This document shows positions 49,695 to 58,582 of a stretch of DNA of 64,000 nucleotides, one piece after another. Under the pieces are notes generated by a model that saw only the letters and a program-made list of their open reading frames with translations, did not search any database and had not been told where the DNA came from. Both the position numbers and the translations under genes were made by a program. The DNA is from Unio delphinus (taxonomy: Eukaryota > Mollusca > Bivalvia > Unionida > Unionidae): the NCBI GenBank assembly GCA_029339505.1, contig JAQISU010000096.1:1946501-2010500 (forward strand), read 5' to 3'. How positions within the stretch are numbered: the stretch's first letter is position 1; each line of letters starts with the position of its first letter.

Positions 49695-51053
49695 ATGCAA
49701 AATATAAAGTATGGAGAAATAACAAGTATGATTAAAAAAGCTAAAAAGTCGTATTATCAGTCATTGCTCGAAAACAAAAAGAGCAACACAAACTCCATTT
49801 GGAAAGTCTTCAATGAACCCACTGGAGGAACACACAACAATCAGACAAACAAATTTCACTCACTTCTGGTCAATGACACCATAGTCACTGATGAAACTAA
49901 CATTGCAAATGTTTTCAATGATTTTTTCACCAACATTACCACAAAGTTAAAAGAACCAGTCATAGAAAACAACTTTAATGAACTGAAAAAGTTCTTCAGC
50001 AGCAAAATCTCTAAGGAAATATGTTTCTGTATCCCACCAGTATCAAGAAACTTTGTTATAAAATGTCTCAGTGAACTTGATACCAAGAAAGCTACAGGAC
50101 TTGATCAGATTGGTCCAAGACTCATTAAACCTTCTGCCTCTGCTATTTTAGATAGCATAACATTCATAATCAATTTAAGTATTGCAGCCTCATCTGTCCC
50201 CAAAATATGGAAAACTGCAAAAGTAACTCCTATTCACAAATCTGGATCTAGAATGATGCTGATAACTACTGACCAATTTCAATACTACCAAACTTGTCAA
50301 AATTGATTGAAAAACATGTCCATGACTCGTTCATGTCATATTTAAACAAACACTTGCTGTTACACCCTAATCAATCAGGCTTTAGACAGAAACATTCATG
50401 TGAGACTGCCTTGATCTCCCTAACTGATAAATGGCTTCAAGCACTTGACCAACGTAAAATAATAGGATCTGTATTTGTAGATAACAGGAGAGCATTTGAC
50501 ATGGTGGATCATGAAACCCTTTTGAAGAAACTGAAAATCTACCAATGCGATGAAAAAACAGATGGTTTACTTCGTACTTAATGAGAGAATACAACTTGTT
50601 TATATAAATAACATTCTGTCTGAACCTGAAACAATTAGGTATGGAGTACCACAAGGCTCAATTCTAGGTCCATTACTATTTATTTTATTTATTAACGACC
50701 TACCACTTATTCTAAGAGACTCGATATCATCTACAGATCTCTTTGCAGATGACACAACATTGTCATACATCCAAAACACAAAGCATGAACTTGAAATTTC
50801 TTTACAGAGTGCACTAAACAAGCTGGAAAACTGGTGCACATGCAGTGGCATGGTAGTAAATACTGGTAAAACTAAAATATTACTTATATCAACAAGGAAA
50901 AACAGGAAAAATCTTGATAGCAATGTACTATGTCTGACATGGAAGGATACAAATTTGCAAATGGTCTGTCATGACAGACTACTTGGTGTTTTGGTAGATA
51001 ATAACCTATCATGGACTGATCATATCAAACATATCAGTAAAAAGGTAAATTAA
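49695..51053 (+). pseudogene. LINE reverse transcriptase, broken into three frames
   Basis: The first piece (49695-50306) contains ELDTKKATGLDQIGPRLIKP and WKTAKVTPIHKSG. The second (50294-50581) has NQSGFRQKHSCETALISLTD and VFVDNRRAFDMVDHE, where the catalytic Asp context is FVD-xRAFD. The third (50550-51053) has YGVPQGSILGPLLFILFINDL-type text and the FADDT active site, then NTGKTKILL. Frameshifts near 50260-50306 and 50550-50581 separate them. Confidence 0.92.
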
Positions 51054-51621
51054 AGTTTATGGCTTCTCAGTAGGATAAGACATTTTCTCCCTGAAAGGCA
51101 CAGAAAACCATTTTATAACAGTTACATACAACCCTATTTAGACTACTGTATGGGGTAATTCAAATGATAAAAACATAGCAAAGCTTTAACATCTTCAAAA
51201 AAGAGCATGATAGTAATATTAATCCATAAAGAAAGCAAGGAAAATTTAGCTGGTGAGTTAAAAATATTACCTATTAAAGATCAAATCTATTTGACAAAAG
51301 CCAAATTAATGTACAAGATATCCAATAATAGTGATCCTGAATATCTACAATCAACCAGTATAATACTGCGATCCACGTCTACCAAATAATTTAAAATTCC
51401 CAAACAAAATAAGGAATTATTCAAAAAAAGTTTCCAATACTCTGGAACTATGCTCTGGAATAGTATTCCAGTTGAGATTAGAAATGCCCACTCTATTTCC
51501 ATCTTCCAAACCCAATATATCCAGTGGCTTCTGAGATGCTGCTGAAATAAATAAATTCCTTGTATGAAGGCATCAAGGTAGATTAGTTCTTAGCTAATTA
51601 TGTTACCCTCTTTAAATAAAG

Positions 51622-51627
<6 letters not shown>

Positions 51628-51671
<44 letters not shown>
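51628..51671. repeat. (TTA)n microsatellite tail of the LINE
   Basis: An ATT/TTA trinucleotide run directly follows 'aaataaagtc', marking the LINE 3' terminus. Confidence 0.97.
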
Positions 51672-52077
51672 ATACTTGTGATTGTTCTCTTTGGCTAGAC
51701 TGGCACCCTGTTCAAATTGACACTGTTATTTAGAACTCATTTGGTTTAATGTGTCAGTTGTGGAACCAACATTAGATGGAATTAAGACATACCAGTTTTC
51801 CATTTTTATCATCATTGTCAACTGTTTGTTAAGGTTTTGGTTAAAGGTGTTTAGTAATGCTTTCAGCCATGACTTGACAACCAGGTCATGACCTTCTTGT
51901 TTAGAATGGGAGGTTGGTGTATTCAGGATCAGGTTTTAAATATAATGATTTTAGAAATTGTAAGATATAGCTTGACTTTATTTTTAAATAGTTTTACCAT
52001 TAATATTTAATCTGAATTATTGAAAGGGTTTAAATCATTGGAACAATAATTATGACCATAACCATTTTCTCTTTAAG

Positions 52078-52197
52078 GGTTTGTATCCTGAGTCACATGG
52101 TATTATATCTAACAGCATGTATGATGAGGAAATAAATAAAATCTTCACGCTCTCAAGCAGTACAAAGTCTGATTCTAGATGGTGGAAAGGAGAACCA
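52078..52197 (+). CDS. ENPP exon 11: catalytic domain, unit 2
   Basis: The acceptor is TCTTTAAG and the donor GTAAGC. It is forty codons, phase 0 on both sides. It encodes [20 protein letters not shown] and ends SRWWKGEP. This directly continues exon 10 exactly as in ENPP1-3 ([25 protein letters not shown] ... WW-GQP), although the two exons are 16.5 kb apart. No later exon of the gene is visible before the window end. Confidence 0.98.
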
Positions 52198-53085
52198 GTA
52201 AGCATCAAATAATCATTTTAATATGAATCCATGTTATGTCAATGTACACTGCATGAAAACAAGAATTTATTTAGCACATTTAAAAGAAGTCAGCATTAAA
52301 ATTTTGTGTGAAAGTTTGTAAAGTTAAATAAAAGGCATGGGGTGTATCCACACAAGATTTCAGAAGATCCTTGTTTATTTTACGTATGATGTCAACATGA
52401 CAAGTGATTTCTGCATAACTTAAATATCTTACATAGTTACAATGATAATATATTGGATTGATATTTTTCCTCATTACATGACAGTAATATCCTTTATTCA
52501 GCTTGAAAGAATTACATTTTTCTCTCATCATTGCAATTTCCAACAATCTGATCATTCAGGCCCTTTTGAATTTTTTTAATTCATACCTATATAAACCAAA
52601 CAATATAAAATTTACCCCCACCAACTGGCACTACTTTTTCCCCTACATTTACATTGAAATGTAATCTGTGTAAGAGATTTGCAAGCTGCATTAATGTAAC
52701 AAGGGCAAATTTTTATAGATACTGTTGGTCAAAAATAAATAAGTTTAAATTGTATGTTACCCTTTCATTTGTCATCTGTTGAGATAATTTTTTGAAAGAA
52801 CATAACTGGCTTCAATTTTTTTTAAAAAGAAATAATTCTTCATTGATAGTAATCAAGACAGTCCACTCCCTCCATTTCCAACTCTTAAGATTTTAAACAA
52901 GAGGTTTGCTAATAGATCTTTTCAGCCGGAATTGATTTGTGTGTTTTGATAACTTTTTGCATTGACGATGTCCATAAATAATGGTGATTCTCTGTGAAAA
53001 AAATAATGTGTTAAATATATTTATTTGTTATTTCCATTATACTTTAGACAATCTTGCAAAACCTAAAGAATAATACCTTTAGCAG
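52198..53085. other. ENPP intron 11 before the virus-like element
   Basis: AT-rich sequence without recognisable exons. A minus-strand ORF of 91 codons at 52280-52555 shows no domain. The change to the coding-dense element occurs near 53085. Confidence 0.6.
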
Positions 53086-53240
53086 CAGACAGGGTGAACC
53101 CTACAACGAGCGTAAAAGCGTCGAAATCATAAAAAAAGCGTCAAATCATAAAAAAAACGTCGAATCGTAAAAAAAAGCGTCGACAACCAATGCTTCCTCA
53201 TCTACGCCAGCGTCGTTGTCATCCACCCTCTCTGCTGCTA
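53085..53240. repeat. Left terminal region with AAAAGCGTCGAAATCAT repeats
   Basis: Four imperfect copies of a 20-bp word, aaaaaaagcgtcgaaatcat (variants aatcgt, acgtcg), lie at about 53110-53185. They sit between the presumed left end and the first gene. Repeated words near termini are common in Polinton inverted repeats, but the matching right end is outside the window, so this is a candidate only. Confidence 0.5.
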
Positions 53241-53264
53241 TGTGTTAATAATTTTTTTACGAGT

Positions 53265-53936
53265 TTAACCGAATATTTGATCCAGTCCGATACGATATCG
53301 TGTTCGAGGATCATGTAAATTTATTGTTATAAATCCATACGGGGTTGACAGAGCGTTACTAAAGAAATTTTTAAATTGATTGAAGTCCATATCAGAGCAC
53401 CATGTCTGCCAAATATTTCGTAACGTATGTGTATCAACGCCGTTAAACACAGCAAGAATATTACAGTTATCTCTGATCACTTTTGGAATCTGAGTGTATC
53501 GTTGAGTGACATATATCACGTCGGTGTTTTTATGCCTGCCTCTGGAAAAGATCCTAGCAGGATTTTTTTGATTGTCTAACATCACATCGTCGTATACGAC
53601 TAAATTATTAATGTTCCCATCAAGGTCATCCACGGATGGTGCCTCGTCAATATCAGTTATAAAATCAATGGCGTTCTCACCCTTAATTTCTGATGCTTTC
53701 TCGTTAAATTCCTTTAACACTTCATAACATCGTTGATCATCTACGCTAGGGGCAATTAAATACAACTTATCCCACTTCATCCATCTCATTATTAAATTGA
53801 GTAACAATTGCGTCTTGCCGGATCCAGATGGCCCGATTATAATCATCCGGATAGAGTTTGAAAGCGCTGCATGATGCTTAACCGGTTCTCTTGCTTTAGT
53901 CGCTGAAAAATCAATTATATCCATATCTCTATACAT
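53265..53936 (-). CDS. A32-like/FtsK-HerA packaging ATPase
   Basis: The protein has 223 residues. A Walker A motif GPSGSGKTQ lies near residues 34-42, a Walker B-like NLVVYDDV near 110-117, and a sensor-like VIYVTQR near 135-141. The layout and length match the genome-packaging ATPase of Polintons, adintoviruses and poxvirus A32 relatives, which drives DNA into capsids. It is the leftmost gene and reads toward the element's left end. It starts head-to-head with the zinc-ribbon gene, only five bases apart at the ATGs, so either the promoter overlaps coding sequence or the downstream Met (53924) is the real start. The frame is intact. Confidence 0.92.
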   Translation of the reverse strand: MYRDMDIIDFSATKAREPVKHHAALSNSIRMIIIGPSGSGKTQLLLNLIMRWMKWDKLYLIAPSVDDQRCYEVLKEFNEKASEIKGENAIDFITDIDEAPSVDDLDGNINNLVVYDDVMLDNQKNPARIFSRGRHKNTDVIYVTQRYTQIPKVIRDNCNILAVFNGVDTHTLRNIWQTWCSDMDFNQFKNFFSNALSTPYGFITINLHDPRTRYRIGLDQIFG

Positions 53937-53941
53937 AAATT

Positions 53942-54235
53942 ATGGATCTATATTGTGTGAAGTGTAAAACGTGTACTGGCACAGATGACTTGACGACGAT
54001 TACAACTAGAAATAACCGATCAGCGCTTTCTGGTAAATGCGTGCAATGTGGTACAAAAAAATTTAGATTTATTTCTACAAAATCAAAGATTTTACAATCC
54101 GGAGATGTTTTTAAAAAAAACGAGGAGGTGATATCGCAGCCAAATTGGCAAAACTCCCTGGAACCCCATGGGCAAAGTACCCCGGAGAAAAGCACCTTCC
54201 AGGATATAGCTACTGTGGCCCCGGAACACGATTAG
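53942..54235 (+). CDS. Zinc-ribbon ORF, 5' frame of a zinc-ribbon/PLA2 pair
   Basis: The ORF has 97 codons. The N-terminal 45 residues form a four-Cys zinc ribbon (CVKCKTCT ... GKCVQCGTKKF), similar to the DUF5679-type ribbon found beside PLA2 domains in virus-derived elements. Beyond about residue 58 the composition becomes unlike a domain. At 54115-54121, in the zero frame, lies an A-AAA-AAC heptamer; a -1 change of frame there enters the PLA2 frame, which is open to 54480. The tail from 54122 to 54235 is probably not the main product. Whether the switch is programmed or a homopolymer indel cannot be told from sequence. Confidence 0.75.
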   Translation: MDLYCVKCKTCTGTDDLTTITTRNNRSALSGKCVQCGTKKFRFISTKSKILQSGDVFKKNEEVISQPNWQNSLEPHGQSTPEKSTFQDIATVAPEHD

Positions 54236-54480
54236 ATATCAGACTTGATGATCAAAATCAACCCAGATCCGGCGAGTATCCGATAAATGCCATTGATAAG
54301 GCGTGTCACGCTCATGATGTTGCATATAAAAGCAGCAATCTGCAACACAGGCATCTCGCAGATGTGAAATTAATTCATGCGTTAAATGCTATTCCTGATA
54401 AATCTTTCAAAGAAAAATTGGCTTCGTGGTTGGTAAAATCAGCTATGAAAGGCAAATTGATGATGGGTGCTGGTAATTAA
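54121..54480 (+). CDS. Phospholipase A2-like domain (parvovirus VP1/adintovirus type)
   Basis: The open frame of 119 codons has no ATG upstream of its catalytic residues, so it depends on the upstream frame. It holds the calcium-loop motif YCGPGT and, about 40 residues on, the catalytic helix DKACHAHDVAY with its His-Asp pair. Both are intact. Such domains occur in parvovirus capsids and in adintovirus/Polinton proteins, where they are thought to breach endosomal membranes during entry. Genomic context, lack of a signal peptide and the YCGPGT type argue against a secreted digestive or venom PLA2. It ends five bases before the integrase ATG. Confidence 0.85.
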   Translation, partial: RGGDIAAKLAKLPGTPWAKYPGEKHLPGYSYCGPGTRLDIRLDDQNQPRSGEYPINAIDKACHAHDVAYKSSNLQHRHLADVKLIHALNAIPDKSFKEKLASWLVKSAMKGKLMMGAGN

Positions 54481-54484
54481 TAAT

Positions 54485-55444
54485 ATGGAATCTATTTATT
54501 ATTCTCCGAGAGGATACTGGAAGGGTAAAGCAGCAATCAGTAAGCTCGCCAGCGCCGCAAAAGTGAAAAAGGCTACTGCGGCTAATTGGTTATCCAAACA
54601 GGCACTATGGCAGATTTATCTACCACCGCCTAAACAAATCAATTTTTCGCATTTTGATGTTACCGGACCCAATGAAGTTCATCAAGCTGATTTATTGTTT
54701 TTACCACATGACAACGGTTACAAATACGCGCTAACCGTAGTTGACGTTGCGAGTCGATACAAACAAGCAGAACCGCTAAAAACAAAGTCAGCTACTGAAG
54801 TAGCTTCTGCATTTGAAAAGATTTATCGAAAGGGTCCTCTGCGTTGGCCGAATCTGTTACAAGTTGATCCTGGCAAGGAATTTCAGGGTGCAGTGTTATC
54901 AGCGATGAAACATCATAATGTCACCATCAGACGAGGGCATACTGCGCTACATCGCGATCAGGCAATTGTTGAACGATTTAATTGGACTCTTGCTGAGCGG
55001 TTATTTGGATATCAATACGCGAAGGAGTTTATTCAGGATAAAAGATCCTGTGAATGGGTTAAGAGATTACCAGCTGTGATTACCGCGCTCAATAACGAGA
55101 TTACTCGAACAATTAACATGAAACCTGTCAACGCGATTAAGAAAGCGTCCATACCAAAAATGGAAATCCATGGAATTTCACAAAAAGATTTCAAAGAACC
55201 AATTCTTGGTAGTAATGTCACTGTGAGATATTTATACGAACCAGGAGAGCTTGAAGGTGGCAGAAAAAGGGCTACTGATCCTATTTGGAGTGTTACTGCA
55301 CACAAGATATCTACTATAACACGATCAACTGGTAGACCTCCAATCTATAAACTGGATTCAACTGCCCCTCAGCGGGGTTTTACACGCGAACAATTACAAG
55401 TGATTCCTGACGATACTCAATTGCCACCTCATGGTCTTAACTAG
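54485..55444 (+). CDS. Retroviral-type DDE integrase (rve fold)
   Basis: The protein has 319 residues. I chose the ATG at 54485; an earlier alternative start would overlap the PLA2 gene. Residues 1-50 form a helical DNA-binding-like segment (YWKGKAAISKLAS ... ANWLSKQALWQIY). The catalytic core shows Asp 69 (HQADLLFL), Asp 128 (LQVDPGKEFQG) and Glu 163 (AIVERFN); the last two are 34 residues apart, the spacing of the integrase D,D-35-E signature. The C-terminal region (from about 245) is a basic SH3-like stretch. No zinc-binding HHCC motif or chromodomain is evident. It belongs to the Polinton integrase group and would insert the element. The frame is intact. It overlaps the 3' end of the polymerase gene by 8 bases, tail to tail. 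Confidence 0.95.
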   Translation: MESIYYSPRGYWKGKAAISKLASAAKVKKATAANWLSKQALWQIYLPPPKQINFSHFDVTGPNEVHQADLLFLPHDNGYKYALTVVDVASRYKQAEPLKTKSATEVASAFEKIYRKGPLRWPNLLQVDPGKEFQGAVLSAMKHHNVTIRRGHTALHRDQAIVERFNWTLAERLFGYQYAKEFIQDKRSCEWVKRLPAVITALNNEITRTINMKPVNAIKKASIPKMEIHGISQKDFKEPILGSNVTVRYLYEPGELEGGRKRATDPIWSVTAHKISTITRSTGRPPIYKLDSTAPQRGFTREQLQVIPDDTQLPPHGLN

Positions 55445-58301
55445 CACCCCTTCGTCTGTTGCACTCAAGACAAGTCAGCATAACATTATCGTTGGTATGA
55501 CCAATGCTGCTATTCTTTCTGTCTATGGTAAATTGGCGAGGATCTTTATCCGAATACTGCCAACGCATTATACAATTGCAACTCGCGCAGTGATTATTCT
55601 GTTGTTGTTTCAGCGTAATTATTAATTTAGCATCAATGTCAAATTCTCTATTATTTTTTTTATCCTGTTGTTTATAACCGGAGAGTTTTTTATTAATGAT
55701 GCTAGCATCATCCATTGTAGTGTCATCATCGTCACTAATGATTTTATCATCGAAAACAACTCTTCGAAGTTGATTTAATCTCCTCACTCTGGATACTGCA
55801 AGATAGACTAAATTCGACCATTCGATGCGATTATCTACCATCCAAACAATTGTATCCGATATAGTCAATCCCTGTGAAGAATGTATTGTCGCTGCGTATC
55901 CTAGCGTCCACGGGGATTTATTAGCACGCAATGCATCTTCAACAACGCTGATATCAACCAGCACAATATCATTTAACACGAGAATCTGCTTTTCACTCTT
56001 CCCTGGAATATCAACTTCAATATTCTGCTTTCGTGTATCCGAAGGCCTATTACACAACGGTACTGGAAGTGTTGCAAATTTTTCTTTATGCGTTTCAAAT
56101 AACTTCATCTGAAGTGTGTCTCTGACTATTTTTCTACTTGCTACTATCAAATCATTTGGTCTCCACGTTTCCCAAAAATCATTCATGGGAGTTTCTGAAA
56201 TTATTTCACGCGCTATTTCGCATTGGATTTTATCCAACTGTAATCTAATCAGTGCTTTGAACTCGCGTAATTGTTCATCAAGTGATCTATAATCAGTAGT
56301 AATTTCTTCATAGTAGTCTACAAAACCCTTTAGCCATTCATGTGGAGATGCACCGACAAATGGTGGTGGTTGGCCGTGATCACCGCACATGACGACTTTT
56401 GTGTTTTTGTTTAACAACCATTCGAGAAATGTTTGTAATACTCTCAACGATACCGTGCATATTTCATCCCAAATTATGATTTCAGGAATGAATTTATCGC
56501 CCATTCGATCAGGGGTCCATTCATCGCCTTTCCATCGAAAGAAACTGTGATAAGTACAGGCATTTACCCCTCGCTGTATCATCTCTCTGGCGAGTCTGTG
56601 AGTCGGTGTTAACACAATCATATTTGACCGACGATATAATTCAATTGCACGAGTTGTCTTTCCTGACCCACCACAACCGTTTAAATAAACTGTCTTGTAT
56701 CTACATATTGGATCAGATACCGGTGGTGCATTAGAAAATTCTGATTGAATCTTATCACACTTTAAGTACTTTTCATCCATGGTAACATCTGCCGATTCAC
56801 AATACTCATGTAGTTTTTCCTTTTTAAATTGCCAACGTCCCCACGCTTCCTCCTGGGATGTGAATTTAGCTACATCTGATTTGTATTTCTCGTGGATATA
56901 AATAGAATCAGTGGCTACTCTAACTGCGTTATTAGGAAATCTATTTATCATCGAAAATAAATTGATAGAAGCATAAGCTAGCATAGAACTTCTCAGATGT
57001 GTATATTGTTTAATATATCCATCACAATAGGTAACAACCGTACCCAATTTCTCACCATTGGATAGAAAAGCGTCTTTACGATTTACAAGTTTTCCCTGTT
57101 TCGTTAAATCCGTTACAATAAAATCGTATTCAGCGACGTCTATGATCAACCGCGAGGAATATTTTGCATTGTCGTATCTTCCACCCTGGGTAAATTTACC
57201 GATTATTCTTCGTCCAAAATCTTTTGCTTGTTCTTTTTTAATTTCAAATAACTTCTTAGAACAATTCATGACTTCTTCCTCGCTGAAATCTGGAAACTGT
57301 TTTCGCTGTTCGCTAATTATACGATCTAGATCGGGTTGTGGTAGCCAAACTTCTTTCTGAGCTCGATAGCATATAATAGCTTCGGAAACAATCAACGATT
57401 GTAACATCTCACAATCAATCATATATCGTAGTAACACTATTGGCATCCAGGCCTTTTCAGATATATGTCTACCAAGCCAAAGATAACTACACGAATGTAA
57501 CCCTGTAGCGAGTTCAAATGATATCACACAAGCGAATCCGGTTAAATCAAAATCAGGTAATGGACCATTAATCGCAACACGAGTCATTTCATGCGTGGGG
57601 TGTCCGAATCGTTTAAAGTATTCAGCGGCTTCTCCATATCCAAGAAAACTCCCTGGATAACACGCAGCTATATCAATTGAAATCATACCATCACGTGAGT
57701 ATTTTGTATTCCACAGTCCTCCATGACTAAATTCTACGCAACTCAATTTAACATCCTCGAGAAAATCACTTCGTGTTGGACGCCATGAGTTTTTTTCTCT
57801 TGCGAAGTGAGCTACCACTGATGGAATAGTAAAACTATCCGTGAGTAGTTTTTCATGGAAACTCTCCGGTGAAAAATCATTAGCGATTTTTCTCATTCTG
57901 TTATCTAATTCTTCAACGCGATATAATTCACCATTTGGTCTTACAAACTGATCAAATCCTATTTCGGGATCTTCATCACTTCTAAGTAACCACACTGACA
58001 CAGGATCATCTTTACACAATGCATGAATAGCATCGAATAATTTCTCATTATAAAAAACATCTCCGACGAACCCCCCGACGAATTCCTCGGGGATATATTT
58101 CACGGTTCTATCTCGTGGAAATATTGTTACTGCAGGTGTCCACGCGTGTTCGTTATGATCAATAATTTGTATTGGAGCTCCATTTTTGTTATATTTCGGT
58201 TCGTATAAAACTTCTCCGGTTATCGTCATTACTGATATTGGGAATCTTAATGATGTTTCTGATTTAGCTATATCAGAAATCTTTGCACTGTCAGTTCCCA
58301 T
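55437..58301 (-). CDS. DNA polymerase B - SF1 helicase - HNH fusion protein
   Basis: One intact 954-codon frame carries three enzymes. Residues 200-475 show family-B-like polymerase motifs: A (SIDIAACYP, 208-216), B (FGRRIIGKF, about 362-370) and C (ATDSIY, 463-468). No exonuclease motifs are seen. Residues 535-850 are a superfamily-1 helicase: Walker A GCGGSGKTT (542-550), Walker B IIIWDEI (608-614), motif III MCGDHGQPPPF (638-648), motif V GYAATIHSSQG and motif VI LAVSRVRR. Residues 905-954 are an HNH endonuclease with CASC and CLECN zinc knuckles. Polinton polymerases are usually separate, exonuclease-bearing protein-primed enzymes, so this arrangement is exceptional. Upstream ORFs in other frames (58268-58976) probably encode its N-terminus. 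Confidence 0.93.
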   Translation of the reverse strand: MGTDSAKISDIAKSETSLRFPISVMTITGEVLYEPKYNKNGAPIQIIDHNEHAWTPAVTIFPRDRTVKYIPEEFVGGFVGDVFYNEKLFDAIHALCKDDPVSVWLLRSDEDPEIGFDQFVRPNGELYRVEELDNRMRKIANDFSPESFHEKLLTDSFTIPSVVAHFAREKNSWRPTRSDFLEDVKLSCVEFSHGGLWNTKYSRDGMISIDIAACYPGSFLGYGEAAEYFKRFGHPTHEMTRVAINGPLPDFDLTGFACVISFELATGLHSCSYLWLGRHISEKAWMPIVLLRYMIDCEMLQSLIVSEAIICYRAQKEVWLPQPDLDRIISEQRKQFPDFSEEEVMNCSKKLFEIKKEQAKDFGRRIIGKFTQGGRYDNAKYSSRLIIDVAEYDFIVTDLTKQGKLVNRKDAFLSNGEKLGTVVTYCDGYIKQYTHLRSSMLAYASINLFSMINRFPNNAVRVATDSIYIHEKYKSDVAKFTSQEEAWGRWQFKKEKLHEYCESADVTMDEKYLKCDKIQSEFSNAPPVSDPICRYKTVYLNGCGGSGKTTRAIELYRRSNMIVLTPTHRLAREMIQRGVNACTYHSFFRWKGDEWTPDRMGDKFIPEIIIWDEICTVSLRVLQTFLEWLLNKNTKVVMCGDHGQPPPFVGASPHEWLKGFVDYYEEITTDYRSLDEQLREFKALIRLQLDKIQCEIAREIISETPMNDFWETWRPNDLIVASRKIVRDTLQMKLFETHKEKFATLPVPLCNRPSDTRKQNIEVDIPGKSEKQILVLNDIVLVDISVVEDALRANKSPWTLGYAATIHSSQGLTISDTIVWMVDNRIEWSNLVYLAVSRVRRLNQLRRVVFDDKIISDDDDTTMDDASIINKKLSGYKQQDKKNNREFDIDAKLIITLKQQQNNHCASCNCIMRWQYSDKDPRQFTIDRKNSSIGHTNDNVMLTCLECNRRRGAS

Positions 58302-58582
58302 TCGGTTATTTTCCTACGTCGCAGATCAGTTAGTTTATTTCCTCGGGATGCATTTGTGAAGTGTTCCATTACTCGTGTTGCTACACAATTCAGTGAACTA
58401 GAATATTTCATAGGAGCTAGTTTTGCGATATCGGGTTTATCATTTAGCGGGTATATCCCATATACGATTGCTGTTACAGGATAAGATCTCTCGTAGTATG
58501 GTTTGTCGATTCCAGTTAGAATTCCTGGTTTGGAATCTCTACTCACAATGACAGTTTTTTTTATCCTTGAGGATTGTTTCAA
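58268..58582 (-). CDS. Probable polymerase N-terminal segment, out of frame
   Basis: The ORF of 104 codons ends 34 bases inside the start of the 954-codon frame and lies in a different frame. It overlaps the 3' end of the next upstream ORF by 44 bases. It includes SSLNCVATRVMEHF and TDLRRRKITEWE, which look like a genuine folded segment. Continuous coding character across the two overlaps suggests one long N-terminus broken by two frame changes. The first lies at a run of eight A on the coding strand (58555-58562); the second lies in 58268-58301. A start at the Met of the long ORF would bypass the second break. Confidence 0.55.
   Translation of the reverse strand: MKQSSRIKKTVIVSRDSKPGILTGIDKPYYERSYPVTAIVYGIYPLNDKPDIAKLAPMKYSSSLNCVATRVMEHFTNASRGNKLTDLRRRKITEWELTVQRFLI

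Larger units (their letters stand above)
48520..51671 (+). mobile_element. CR1/Jockey-type non-LTR retrotransposon, decayed
   Basis: An endonuclease-exonuclease-phosphatase region, a reverse transcriptase and a short 3' UTR ending in (TTA)n (51628-51671) are collinear. The fourth intact-looking motif set (YGVPQGSILGPLLF, FADDT) points to the Jockey superfamily. A 3'-end fragment of the same family lies at 34735-34870, and a small internal piece is embedded in the DIRS element at 40103-40170. Confidence 0.9.
35582..52077. other. ENPP intron 10, 16.5 kb, with several elements inserted
   Basis: In order it holds a 78-bp satellite (35690-37010), a DIRS-type element (37766-45419), a minus-strand SINE (46490-46780) and a decayed LINE (48520-51671). 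Stretches 37010-37760, 45420-46480 and 46790-48500 are AT-rich with no exon that I can support; 47090-47360 carries degenerate 'caatatggccacc' repeat text like that in introns 3 and 9. Confidence 0.7.

Noticed and set aside
54121..54480. Secreted or venom-type phospholipase A2 of the host
   Set aside because: No signal peptide, no introns, and the location between ATPase and integrase fit a virus-type PLA2 domain.
58555..58562. Programmed -1 frameshift in the polymerase gene
   Set aside because: An A8C run is present, but the -1 frame stops almost immediately; the downstream ORF is in the +1 frame, more like an indel.
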